DNA of 64,000 nt from Noviherbaspirillum saxi (GTDB taxonomy: Bacteria > Pseudomonadota > Gammaproteobacteria > Burkholderiales > Burkholderiaceae_D), in assembly GCF_003591035.1 (NCBI RefSeq), contig NZ_QYUO01000001.1, positions 1,922,001 to 1,986,000 of the forward strand, read 5' to 3'. Position numbers and translations under genes: made by a program. The notes under the pieces are model-generated. The model worked only from the letters and a program-made list of their open reading frames with translations. It was not told the origin of the DNA and made no database searches. Below, in pieces: positions 1-8,276 of this stretch. The first letter of the stretch is position 1, and every line of letters starts with the position of its first letter.

Positions 1-2209
1 CCTGTCTTCGTTCCAGTCCTCCATCTCGGGCTTGAGTGACGTGTCGAAGTTTCAGTCACTCACCGCGTCGGCATCGGATTCCAGCATTCTGTCCGCCTCC
101 TCTACCAGCGCGGCAAGCCCCGGCAATTACACCGTTTCGGTCAGCGCGCTTGCTCAGTCGCAAACCATATCGAGCGCGGGCCAGGCTAGCACCACCGCTG
201 CCATTGGCGGCGCAGGCACGACGACACTGACCTTTCAGTTTGGAACCATCAGCGGCGGTTCGCTTGCAAGCGGCACCTATACCGGCGCGTCGTTTGCACA
301 GGATGCAACACAGGCAACCGGGTCCGTCGTGATCAACAACTCGAATAATTCGCTGCAAGGCATCCGCGATGCGATCAATTCGGCGGGTGTCGGCGTCACG
401 GCGTCAATCGTCAACGACGGAAATCCCACCACACCGTATCGGCTGCTGATCACCTCCAACAGCACCGGCCTGTCCAAGAGTATGAAGATCACGTCGGACG
501 GCGGCGATGCATCGATTTCCAGCCTGTTGAGTTACGACCCGGCGGGTACGCAAAACCTGACACAGACTTCGGCCGCGCAGAATGCTGCGCTATCGGTTAA
601 CGGCCTTGCCATCAGCAGCGCATCAAACTCGGTAACCGGCGCGATCAGTGGTGTGACGCTCAACCTGACAAAGGCGGGAAGCACGAACCTGTCAATCGCG
701 AACAACACGTCCGCAATCGCTTCCGCGCTGCAGTCGCTGGTGCAGTCATATAATTCGATCAACACCACGCTCAATACGCTGACCCGCTATAACGCCACCA
801 CCAAGCAAGGCGGCCTGCTGATGGGAGATGCATCGATGCAGATGATCCAGTCCCGGATCCGAAGCACACTTTCCGGTGCGCTGAGCGGGCTTGGCAGCAA
901 CACGCTGACCAATCTTAGTCAGGTCGGCCTTTCGTTTCTGAAGGACGGCACCCTGTCACTCGACAACGCCAAGCTGCAATCGGCCTTGTCCAGCAACTTC
1001 GGTGATTTTGCTTCTCTGTTCGCGTCGTTCGGCAAGGCAACGGACAGTCTGACCAGTTATGTCAGCGCGACGGGTAACACCAAGGCGGGCAGCTATGCGG
1101 TAGAGGTTACAACGCTTGCGACACAAGGAAAGGTGACCGGATCGGCGCCGGCCACTCAGGCACGGCTGACGGGGTCCGCTGCGGCCGATCTGACGGTAAC
1201 GGCAGGCGTAAACGACAAGTTACTGGTCTCGGTGGATGGCGGCAGCGCAATCTCCGTTACGCTCACTCCCGGAGCACCTTACGCCAACGCCGACGCACTG
1301 GCCGCCCAAGTCCAGGCCGATATCAATACTGCTCTAACTGCCGCAAGCCAGACAGGCCAGGTAACCGTGACCCAAAGCGCCGGCCGACTCAGCATAACGT
1401 CTAACGCATTCGGCTCGGCCTCCGCGGTGAGCGTCACGGACGACGGGGGATTTCCCGGCAATACCGGCGCTACCAGTTTGCTCGGAGGCGCACCGACGAC
1501 GTCCTCGGTCGCAACCATCAAGACCGGGGTCAACGATCAGCTTTCGCTGGGCGTCAATGGAACCACTGCGACCATTACCCTGGCAGCGGGTACCTACACG
1601 GCAAGCACGCTCGCCGCGCTGATCCAGTCGACAGCAAATGCCGCGACGAGCTTTACCTCAGCCGGCATCGCGGTAACCGTGTCCGAGTCGGCCGGAGTGC
1701 TCACCGTGAACTCCAATCGCTACGGCGTCAGTTCCGCAGTAAGCATTGCCGGCGGGTCCGGCGCCGCCAACTTGTTTGGCGCCAGCCCATCGGCAACCAT
1801 CGGCGCAGATATCGTCGGAAAGATAAACGGCGTCGCCGCTACGGGTTCGGGCCAGCTTCTTACAGGCGCAACTGGCAACGATGCCGAAGGTCTGCGGGTG
1901 CAGGTCGTCGGCGGAATACCCGGCGCACGCGGCACAGTCAATTTTTCGAAGGGTTATGCGTACAACCTGAACAAGCTCCTCGATGACGTATTGTCCAGCA
2001 CGGGATCAATTGCCAATAGCACGACCAGTGTCAACAATAATATTGCGGATTTGCAGAAGCGTGCCACGGCACTGAACGTACAACTGGCGGCGACTGAGAA
2101 GCGTTATATGGCACAGTTCACCTCATTGGATACCTTGATCAGCAAGATGAATGCCACGAGTAGTTTTCTGACGCAACAACTAGCTAACCTTCCAAAGATT
2201 GAAGGGTAA
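1..2209 (+). CDS. fliD: Flagellar filament cap protein FliD (5'-truncated by the window edge)
   Basis: FliD (HAP2) caps the growing filament and helps flagellin fold outside the cell. The reading frame is open back to base 2 and encodes typical FliD N-terminal sequence (LSSFQSSISGLSDVSKFQSL), so the TTG at 32 is not the start; the true start lies left of the window. The visible part is already about 735 residues, against roughly 450-480 for common FliD proteins. The extra length is in the exposed middle, where two related beta-rich modules (about 1180-1500 and 1504-1800), each with a GVND motif near its start, lie in tandem. The C-terminal 90 residues look like the FliD coiled coil. A fliT-type gene follows after 2 nt. 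Identification is firm; only the N-terminus is missing. Confidence 0.95.
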   Translation, partial: LSSFQSSISGLSDVSKFQSLTASASDSSILSASSTSAASPGNYTVSVSALAQSQTISSAGQASTTAAIGGAGTTTLTFQFGTISGGSLASGTYTGASFAQDATQATGSVVINNSNNSLQGIRDAINSAGVGVTASIVNDGNPTTPYRLLITSNSTGLSKSMKITSDGGDASISSLLSYDPAGTQNLTQTSAAQNAALSVNGLAISSASNSVTGAISGVTLNLTKAGSTNLSIANNTSAIASALQSLVQSYNSINTTLNTLTRYNATTKQGGLLMGDASMQMIQSRIRSTLSGALSGLGSNTLTNLSQVGLSFLKDGTLSLDNAKLQSALSSNFGDFASLFASFGKATDSLTSYVSATGNTKAGSYAVEVTTLATQGKVTGSAPATQARLTGSAAADLTVTAGVNDKLLVSVDGGSAISVTLTPGAPYANADALAAQVQADINTALTAASQTGQVTVTQSAGRLSITSNAFGSASAVSVTDDGGFPGNTGATSLLGGAPTTSSVATIKTGVNDQLSLGVNGTTATITLAAGTYTASTLAALIQSTANAATSFTSAGIAVTVSESAGVLTVNSNRYGVSSAVSIAGGSGAANLFGASPSATIGADIVGKINGVAATGSGQLLTGATGNDAEGLRVQVVGGIPGARGTVNFSKGYAYNLNKLLDDVLSSTGSIANSTTSVNNNIADLQKRATALNVQLAATEKRYMAQFTSLDTLISKMNATSSFLTQQLANLPKIEG

Positions 2210-2211
2210 AA

Positions 2212-2535
2212 GTGAGTAATTTGCGATTTCTGGAGCGCTACAAGGATATGGAGCGTTTGTCCCGGGATATGCTGAACGCAGCAAGCCAGGCTGACTGGGA
2301 CACACTCGTCGCGCTCGAGCAGTCACGCACTTCGATTGAGCAGGAATTGAAGCTTGTCGACACGCTGTCTTGGCAAGGCGCGCACGGGCTGCAGAAAAGA
2401 ATGCTGCTTGAATCAATTCTTGCGATCGATGCCGACACACGCGCCCTTGCCGATAGCGGAATGAAGGGGTTGCAGGCACAATTGGGCAGCATCGACACAG
2501 GAAAGAAGCTGAAGAAAACTTACGGTCTGCCGTGA
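2212..2535 (+). CDS. fliT: FliT-type flagellar chaperone (first copy)
   Basis: This small protein (107 aa) is predicted to be a cytoplasmic chaperone of FliD; in enterics FliT also modulates FlhDC. It starts with GTG 2 nt after the fliD stop, so it is probably translationally coupled to fliD. It is all-helical, with the N-terminal pattern of FliT proteins (aromatic and Met-rich helix, then a helix with a 'W..L..LE' motif). The tail KKLKKTYGLP resembles the tail of a second FliT-like protein at 17937-18275 (RKLPQTYGV). The two copies are clearly divergent paralogues, so they may serve different export substrates. The family call rests on pattern and position; exact function is inferred. Confidence 0.8.
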   Translation: MSNLRFLERYKDMERLSRDMLNAASQADWDTLVALEQSRTSIEQELKLVDTLSWQGAHGLQKRMLLESILAIDADTRALADSGMKGLQAQLGSIDTGKKLKKTYGLP

Positions 2536-2553
2536 GCTAGCAGGCTCGACAGA

Positions 2554-2596
2554 GCAGGCCGCTGCCGAATACTTCGAGCTTCAATCAGTGGCCTGC
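2554..2596. terminator. Stem-loop between convergent fliT and glycosyltransferase genes
   Basis: An 11-bp stem (arms 2554-2564 and 2586-2596, one G-U pair) with a 21-nt loop sits where the plus-strand fliDT transcript meets the minus-strand glycosylation operon. The right arm is inside the last codons of the glycosyltransferase gene. Neither strand has a T-run, so this is at best a weak bidirectional terminator. Confidence 0.25.
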
Positions 2597-5500
2597 AAAA
2601 CCGCTTTCTGGCGCCTTTGAATCAAGACGATACGTCTTGCAACTTCGTCGCTCGCAAAGCCAGACGCGTGGACTTCCTCAAGTACCGCCAATCCCTCATC
2701 CAGCGTGAAGAAACTTGAAAACGCGCGCAAGCGTTCCCTGCACTCCAGCACCATTGCGACGATCCAATCCGATATGCGCTCACCAGGATCGGTTTGCTCA
2801 TAATGCGCGTCGAGAGCAAAGCATGGTTCATCCAGCGAACAATGCAAGCCTGACTGGATCAGCGAACAAATCTGATTCAAAAGATTGACAGCCATCTCCC
2901 TTCTTCCGGCCTCGATGAGCACACGTGCAAGACTTAGCAGGCGCGGCAGTGTTGCCTTTTCCTGAGCCAATGTAGTGAGGACATTCAAGGCGGCCTGCAG
3001 GCAGGCAAAACGTTCTGCGGCAGGTCGATCGGATTTCGCCATTGCAAAGAGATGCAAGCCCATCCAATACACCTCCCATCCGCTCTGGCGTTCCGCTGGG
3101 TCAATCCAAGCGGCCATCGAACGAACGGCATAGGAAAAACGTTTTAGAAAATCCTGCCAGTCAGTGCGGTCGATACCCGGAAAGCTGCTTAACGCATTGG
3201 CGCTGCGAATCAGCAACCCACGCTGCTCGAGCGCTTCCGCACGTTCTGCTCTGGCTGCGAACAGATTGCGGGAATACTGATCCAGCTCACTGGTGGAAGA
3301 GCACGGAATGAGGAGATTGAGGCCGGGCACCAGCCGATACAATCCATATCCGCGGTTGGCAAACCATTCGACGACCGCGACGTCGAATCCGCCGCCCGGC
3401 GTAATGCCGAACAGAATCAGCGGCGATTGGACAGAGAAAAACCGCATGCTGGCAGAAAGCATATCCATCGTACTCGTGTCGGCGGCGATCCGGACTATCG
3501 ATGCATCACGATAACCCTGGCGATCCATCTCGGTATCGAGTGAAATCACACCGGCTGCGATGGACACGCTGAGCGTCTCCTCGAGTTGGTTCTCTGCCCG
3601 GGACTTCATCAGCAAGCTGGCATGATCGGCAGTACGGGTCAATGCGAACACTTTTCCGTCGCCCACTTTTTTTGCCAAAGGAATCGCGTATTCACCAAGT
3701 CCGGCATCCGTATCCACCACTTGCATGCCCGGACGCGCAACCGCCAGCGCAAAGGCATGCTCTGCCTCCATCCACCCTTGCTGCTCCTTCAATACATAGC
3801 TCGCCATATCACCCACGGAACCGCTTACGGCAATCCGCGTGTGGTCGGAGAGTTCGACGTATTCCGCTTGCTCCACACCGCATACCCGTTCTTTCAACAC
3901 TGCAGCCACGGTAGCCAACTGCGTATCCCAGTCATATTGCGTATGCTGCTGGAACAAGCGTATGGAAGGATGCCACGGCATGCGATCCGAGCATCCAAGG
4001 ACGTCCCAGTGCCGCCCGAAGGGATCGTAACGATACTGCTCGACGCCAACGGCTCCGCCGATTTCCGAAACGGAAGTGGAGGCACAAATCATGAGGTCGA
4101 CACTCGCCATAAGCGCCGCCGAATCGTCGATATCGTTGCGCAGGTCAATGTCGGAATACGAGGCGATCTTTATGCCGAACAGTTGTTCAGCCTCCAGCAG
4201 TTCTTCGGCGCACTCTCCATACTGAAGGTTCACGAAATGCACGCCGGGGACCGCGAAGATGGCGCCCCATTGCGAAATCTGGCTATAGTACTTATGGCGC
4301 TCACCCTTGCGCAGGCCGCTTCGCCAGCAGATACCGACTTTCAAGCCGGGCCCCAGCAAGGCCAGCCGCGAACGCCAATGCTCCACCCGCCCAGCGTCTG
4401 GAATCAGGTATTGCGGGCGAGCAGGAAAACTATCAAGTGTAGGCCGGAAAAAGCGCGGGAGGCTGCCCGCAGGAATCTGTACGTCGATCTTTGGAATGTT
4501 GACGAGCCAGCCGATCTCGAAGCGCGGCGCGCCGACAACTGTCGCCGTCGGAAAGGTGCGGGTAAACAACGGGGCCAAACGCGGCTCGCATTCGATCACA
4601 CAATGCTTCGCCCGTGCAATGATGTCCGCGAAACAGGATGCAAACAGGATTTCATCCCCTAAGCCTTGCTCGGCATAGACGAGAATGGTTTTGTTTTCCA
4701 GAGAACTGCCGTCCCATTGCGGATAAGGAAAACGCTCCAGGACCTGCCCTACCTTCAAGCGCAGCTCATGGGCCTCCCAGCCGCGATCGAGAATGCCTTG
4801 ACGCAGGAATAGAAAGGCCTGGTTCCAGCGCGGCGTCGCCTCGTTCGGATCAAGCTCGACCGCCCTCTCGTATTCGGCGAGCGCCTCATCGAAACGTCCA
4901 AGCTCCTCCAGTACCGCACCGCGGTTATTGTGTGCGCTATAAAGCGAGGGCTTCATCAGTATCGCGCGGTCGAGACAGGTCAAAGCCTCGTCGAAACGCC
5001 CCCAGAATTTGTAAATGCTTCCCAGATGGTCATAGGCGATCGCGACGCCCGGCTTCATTTCCATGCCGCGCAGGAAGCAGTGAACGGATTCCTCGAAACG
5101 ATCCTTGCCCTTAAGCACCATCCCGAGGTTGTAATAAGCATCCGCCAAATGCGGATTGAGAACGAGCGCTTTTCTTAAATACTGTTCGGCTTCGTCGAGT
5201 TCGCCTATGGTTTCCAAAGCGCCGCCGAGGTTGTTATAGGCATCGGCATAGTCGGGCCGCACTGCAAGCGCGCGACGGTAATAGGCGATTGCCTCCTTTT
5301 CCTTGAGCATGCCTTTCAGGGTAAGGCCCAGATTGTTCAGGGCCTCCGGATGATTGGGCGCAAGCTGAAGCGACTTCTTCAGATACTTGACCGCATCGTC
5401 GAACTTGCCCTGCTGGCTGCACACGGTCCCGAGCAGGTACAGCGTCTCCATGTCTGAAGGGCTCTTTTGCAAAGCGCGCCGATACAACTCCTCGGCAGTT

Positions 5501-5604
5501 TCCAGGTCCCCCATCTGATGCGTTGTGAACGCCTTGTGAAACAGGAGATCGGCTTTACTGGGAGTATTTCTGCGAAGATGATTCATGGATATCGGGCCGC
5601 GCAT
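2581..5604 (-). CDS. Large TPR-glycosyltransferase, candidate flagellin glycosyltransferase
   Basis: This 1007-aa protein has four parts. Residues 18-255 are seven consecutive 34-residue TPR units (pattern ADAYNNLGGAL...A..YLRKAL..NP). Residues about 305-570 resemble a GT9/GT41-like glycosyltransferase domain often fused to TPRs (ILVYAEQGLGDEILFA near its start, KVGICWRSG later). Residues about 590-790 look like a degenerate FkbM-type methyltransferase fold (VVDTDAGLGEYAIPLAKKVG aligns with a motif I). The rest is a helical tail. It is the last gene of the pseudaminic-type operon, 38 nt after the amidotransferase, and abuts fliDT, so transfer of the sugar to flagellin is a reasonable inference; TPR-GTs commonly use proteins as acceptors. 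An ATG at 5586 is an alternative start; neither start has a strong ribosome site. Confidence 0.75.
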   Translation of the reverse strand: MRGPISMNHLRRNTPSKADLLFHKAFTTHQMGDLETAEELYRRALQKSPSDMETLYLLGTVCSQQGKFDDAVKYLKKSLQLAPNHPEALNNLGLTLKGMLKEKEAIAYYRRALAVRPDYADAYNNLGGALETIGELDEAEQYLRKALVLNPHLADAYYNLGMVLKGKDRFEESVHCFLRGMEMKPGVAIAYDHLGSIYKFWGRFDEALTCLDRAILMKPSLYSAHNNRGAVLEELGRFDEALAEYERAVELDPNEATPRWNQAFLFLRQGILDRGWEAHELRLKVGQVLERFPYPQWDGSSLENKTILVYAEQGLGDEILFASCFADIIARAKHCVIECEPRLAPLFTRTFPTATVVGAPRFEIGWLVNIPKIDVQIPAGSLPRFFRPTLDSFPARPQYLIPDAGRVEHWRSRLALLGPGLKVGICWRSGLRKGERHKYYSQISQWGAIFAVPGVHFVNLQYGECAEELLEAEQLFGIKIASYSDIDLRNDIDDSAALMASVDLMICASTSVSEIGGAVGVEQYRYDPFGRHWDVLGCSDRMPWHPSIRLFQQHTQYDWDTQLATVAAVLKERVCGVEQAEYVELSDHTRIAVSGSVGDMASYVLKEQQGWMEAEHAFALAVARPGMQVVDTDAGLGEYAIPLAKKVGDGKVFALTRTADHASLLMKSRAENQLEETLSVSIAAGVISLDTEMDRQGYRDASIVRIAADTSTMDMLSASMRFFSVQSPLILFGITPGGGFDVAVVEWFANRGYGLYRLVPGLNLLIPCSSTSELDQYSRNLFAARAERAEALEQRGLLIRSANALSSFPGIDRTDWQDFLKRFSYAVRSMAAWIDPAERQSGWEVYWMGLHLFAMAKSDRPAAERFACLQAALNVLTTLAQEKATLPRLLSLARVLIEAGRREMAVNLLNQICSLIQSGLHCSLDEPCFALDAHYEQTDPGERISDWIVAMVLECRERLRAFSSFFTLDEGLAVLEEVHASGFASDEVARRIVLIQRRQKAVLQATD

Positions 5605-5642
5605 GCAGCGCAGGTTTCACAAGGTGGATCGAACGTACACGT

Positions 5643-6842
5643 CTAGCGTCTGAAGTACTTTTGCCAGGATTCTTTCGGCAGGTGTACCGATCCATAGGCC
5701 GAGGCCTGGCCCCAGATATTGTCCTTCCACCATTGGCCGTCTTCAATCCACCATACACGCGGGTCACGGAAGCGATCTGCCGTTGCCCAGAATTCGTCTT
5801 CGCTCATGCTGACATAGTTGAGCCAGTAATAAAGATCCTGCGAGACGACATGATCATGCTTGCGCACCATCTCGATCCCGCGCGCGCGATCCATGTATCC
5901 GGTCCGGATGTCTTTCGATGCATGGTCGGAAGCGCGGCCATAACCGAACTTGATAAACTTCAGCAAATCATGGACGCCGTTCTCGTAGCGATCATCCAGA
6001 TTGGACATGGTGCGATAAGTCCTTTCAAACGGCCGATCCGCTGCCTTCCAGCCGTATTTTTCCTGCACCATTCGACTATGCTGGTTCGGGTCCCACTTGA
6101 AGAAGTTACCGATATACAGGCCGCGCACACCGACCGACAGTATCTCTTCATCCGATGGATATTTCGCCCAGGACAAATCTTTTTCCCTAAGCGGTTCCTG
6201 CGGATCGTTGAGCATGTCGTACCATTCATAGCCGCGAAGCGCATGTTCATGGCGCATGCGTGCACTGAATTCGACGAAGTCGTCGGGTTCATACATTCCC
6301 GAGATGTCCCATGCCGTCTCGCCCCACATCATGAGGGGAATTTTGAACTTGATCGCGATCTGGATCGGATAGGTCATGATGCCGCAGTGGGCATGCCAGT
6401 TCATGTCCCCCATTTTTCGAAAGCACAGGCGATTGAGTTTCTTCAACACCTCGACGCTGGGCCCGAACACCAGATGATCGGCGTCGAACGCATGGCGCAT
6501 GTGGTCGCGGTTGAAGTCGCCTTCCGGCAGATAATTATTGCCATGATAGGTAACCAGCAAGGGCTTGAGTCCGTATTCGGCAGCCATCATGTGCGTCTGG
6601 AAATAGCTGTCCTTGCCCCCGCTGACGGGAATCAGGCAATCATAATCCGACTTGTTTGTCTTGCGGATTTCCTCGATGGTTTTTTCAAACCGCAGGCGGC
6701 GCTTTTCCCAGAATTCCGGAGTCAGCTTTTCGAACTCTTCAGCAACGCGGCAGCTTGAGCAAATGCCCTCATCGTCCACCGAAAGATTGACCGCCACAGC
6801 GGGATACATGCAGCGGTTGCAGTAGCTCATATGGTCGTGCAT
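5643..6842 (-). CDS. pseA: N-acetyl sugar amidotransferase (PseA/WbpG-type)
   Basis: This family turns a sugar N-acetyl group into an acetamidino group using ATP and ammonia; Campylobacter PseA does this on pseudaminic acid and Pseudomonas WbpG on a mannuronate. The 399-aa protein starts with a zinc-knuckle pattern CNRCMYP...CSSC (residues 8-31) and then a PP-loop ATP-pyrophosphatase motif SGGKDS (about residues 69-74), the hallmark of the family. It starts 9 nt after a HisF-like gene, itself coupled to a HisH-like gene, the same three-gene set used by WbpG systems to supply ammonia. Cytoplasmic. The family is secure; the exact sugar position modified is inferred. Confidence 0.85.
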   Translation of the reverse strand: MHDHMSYCNRCMYPAVAVNLSVDDEGICSSCRVAEEFEKLTPEFWEKRRLRFEKTIEEIRKTNKSDYDCLIPVSGGKDSYFQTHMMAAEYGLKPLLVTYHGNNYLPEGDFNRDHMRHAFDADHLVFGPSVEVLKKLNRLCFRKMGDMNWHAHCGIMTYPIQIAIKFKIPLMMWGETAWDISGMYEPDDFVEFSARMRHEHALRGYEWYDMLNDPQEPLREKDLSWAKYPSDEEILSVGVRGLYIGNFFKWDPNQHSRMVQEKYGWKAADRPFERTYRTMSNLDDRYENGVHDLLKFIKFGYGRASDHASKDIRTGYMDRARGIEMVRKHDHVVSQDLYYWLNYVSMSEDEFWATADRFRDPRVWWIEDGQWWKDNIWGQASAYGSVHLPKESWQKYFRR

Positions 6843-6851
6843 CGTGACTCC

Positions 6852-7658
6852 TCAAATTGCAAGCAGATCCGCGGGCCGTACATTCAGTCCGCGTTCATGC
6901 AGGTATTTTTTCGCCAGATAGACACTCTGGTCGCTATAGTGAAAAATATTGGCGGCCGCGACCGCATCGACGTCCGTCTGTTCCAACGCATCCGCAAGGT
7001 GTTCCCAGTCACCGACACCACCACATGCAATGACGGGAATCCGTACGCGGCGCGCAACGCGATCCAGCAAATCGAGGTCATAACCGTTTTTCATGCCGTC
7101 CCGATCGACCGAATTGACAAGTACTTCCCCTGCTCCCAACTGCTCCACCCTGCCGGCCCAATCTTCGGGTGTATGGTCGGTGACCTGGCTCGTTCCCTTG
7201 GTAACCACGCGATAAGCCTCTCCGTCCAGCCTGACGTCGATTGAAACGACAATGCATTGCGAGCCGAATTCGCGTGCCGCCGCTTCGACGAACTGCGGAT
7301 TGTCGATCGCCGCGGTATTCAGAGAAATCTTGTCCGCGCCGAGCGCAAGCCGCTGCTCGATGTCTTGCAGCGTGCGGATGCGTCCACCGACCGTAATAGG
7401 CATGAATGCGACCTTCGACACGTCGTCGATGATATCCAGGATGCTGTGACGGTTTGGATGTCCCAGATCATCGCGCCGCATGTCGTAGGAATTGTCGCGG
7501 GTAATGTCGAGATAAATCAGCTCGTCGGATGCCCACTCGCTCAGGCGCTTGACTGCCGACACCGGATTGCCGAGATTCTGGTAACGTTTGAATTGCTTGC
7601 TCTGGACCAGCCAGCCGTTACGGAGCAATAGCACCGGAATGAGTCGTTTCTTTTTCAT
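6852..7658 (-). CDS. HisF-like partner of the sugar amidotransferase
   Basis: This is a 268-aa (beta/alpha)8 barrel of the HisF family. In histidine synthesis HisF uses ammonia made by HisH to form imidazole glycerol phosphate. Here the N-terminal strand reads RLIPVLLLRNGWLVQS, where true HisF has the catalytic Asp in a 'CLDV..G' motif, so that Asp is replaced by Leu. The second region (VVSIDVRLDG) keeps its Asp. Phosphate-loop glycines (GGRI, GGVGDW) are present. It overlaps the HisH-like gene by 4 nt and precedes the amidotransferase by 9 nt. The likely role is an ammonia channel or docking partner for sugar amidination, like HisF2 beside WbpG in Pseudomonas; a role in histidine biosynthesis is unlikely. 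Confidence 0.85.
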   Translation of the reverse strand: MKKKRLIPVLLLRNGWLVQSKQFKRYQNLGNPVSAVKRLSEWASDELIYLDITRDNSYDMRRDDLGHPNRHSILDIIDDVSKVAFMPITVGGRIRTLQDIEQRLALGADKISLNTAAIDNPQFVEAAAREFGSQCIVVSIDVRLDGEAYRVVTKGTSQVTDHTPEDWAGRVEQLGAGEVLVNSVDRDGMKNGYDLDLLDRVARRVRIPVIACGGVGDWEHLADALEQTDVDAVAAANIFHYSDQSVYLAKKYLHERGLNVRPADLLAI

Positions 7659-8269
7659 GACAGCGCCAAAAAATTCTTTACCAGGCGAATGCCGGTTCGC
7701 TGGCTTTTCTCCGGATGAAACTGCACACCGAACAGGTTTTCCTTACGAACGACGCTGCAGAATCGCTCGCCGTATTCGGTAGTCGCGATCGCATGTTCAG
7801 CACATTCGGGTTTGAACGCAAAGCTGTGGACGAAATAGAAATCGGGCGCGTCGCCCAGTCCGTCGGTCAAAGGTGTCGATCCGTGCGATGTGACGTTGTT
7901 CCAGCCCACGTGCGGCAACGGCAGCCCGTCGGTAGCCATCTGCTCGACCCGGCCAGGTATCCAGCCCAGACCATCGCATTCGCCGAATTCCCTGCCCTGC
8001 GTTGCCATGACTTGCATGCCGACGCAAATTCCGAGGAAGGGTTTCTTCGCACCCATAACAGCTTCTTCCAAAACCTCCATGGGCAAGGTGTCCCGGATCT
8101 TGCGCATCGCGGCTGCAAAGGCGCCGACACCGGGCAGCACAATATGCGAAGCGCATGCGATATCGGCGGCCGCATTTGATATGACCACGTCCTCCGCAAC
8201 GGAGGAAAACAGATTGAATACCGATCGGGTATTGCCCGACCCGTAATCAAGAATGCAGATACGTCCCAT
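7655..8269 (-). CDS. HisH-like glutamine amidotransferase for sugar amidination
   Basis: This 204-aa class I glutaminase has its nucleophile Cys in LGICVGMQVMA and the His-Glu pair in VQFHPEKSQ, so it should hydrolyse glutamine to ammonia. Its barrel partner is the downstream HisF-like protein (4-nt overlap). No other his genes are nearby; the neighbours make a pseudaminic-type sugar. By analogy with HisH2/HisF2/WbpG of Pseudomonas O-antigen synthesis, it should feed ammonia to the amidotransferase at 5643-6842. It begins 7 nt after the pseI stop, within the same operon. The glutaminase assignment is firm and the pathway assignment is from context. Confidence 0.87.
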   Translation of the reverse strand: MGRICILDYGSGNTRSVFNLFSSVAEDVVISNAAADIACASHIVLPGVGAFAAAMRKIRDTLPMEVLEEAVMGAKKPFLGICVGMQVMATQGREFGECDGLGWIPGRVEQMATDGLPLPHVGWNNVTSHGSTPLTDGLGDAPDFYFVHSFAFKPECAEHAIATTEYGERFCSVVRKENLFGVQFHPEKSQRTGIRLVKNFLALS

Positions 8270-8276
8270 CGTCGCC

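Noticed and set aside
32..34. TTG at base 32 as fliD start
   Set aside because: The frame is open to the window edge and already encodes conserved FliD sequence upstream of it.
6852..8269. Histidine biosynthesis genes hisF and hisH
   Set aside because: The HisF-like barrel lacks its N-terminal catalytic Asp, and the pair is embedded in a sugar operon beside an amidotransferase.
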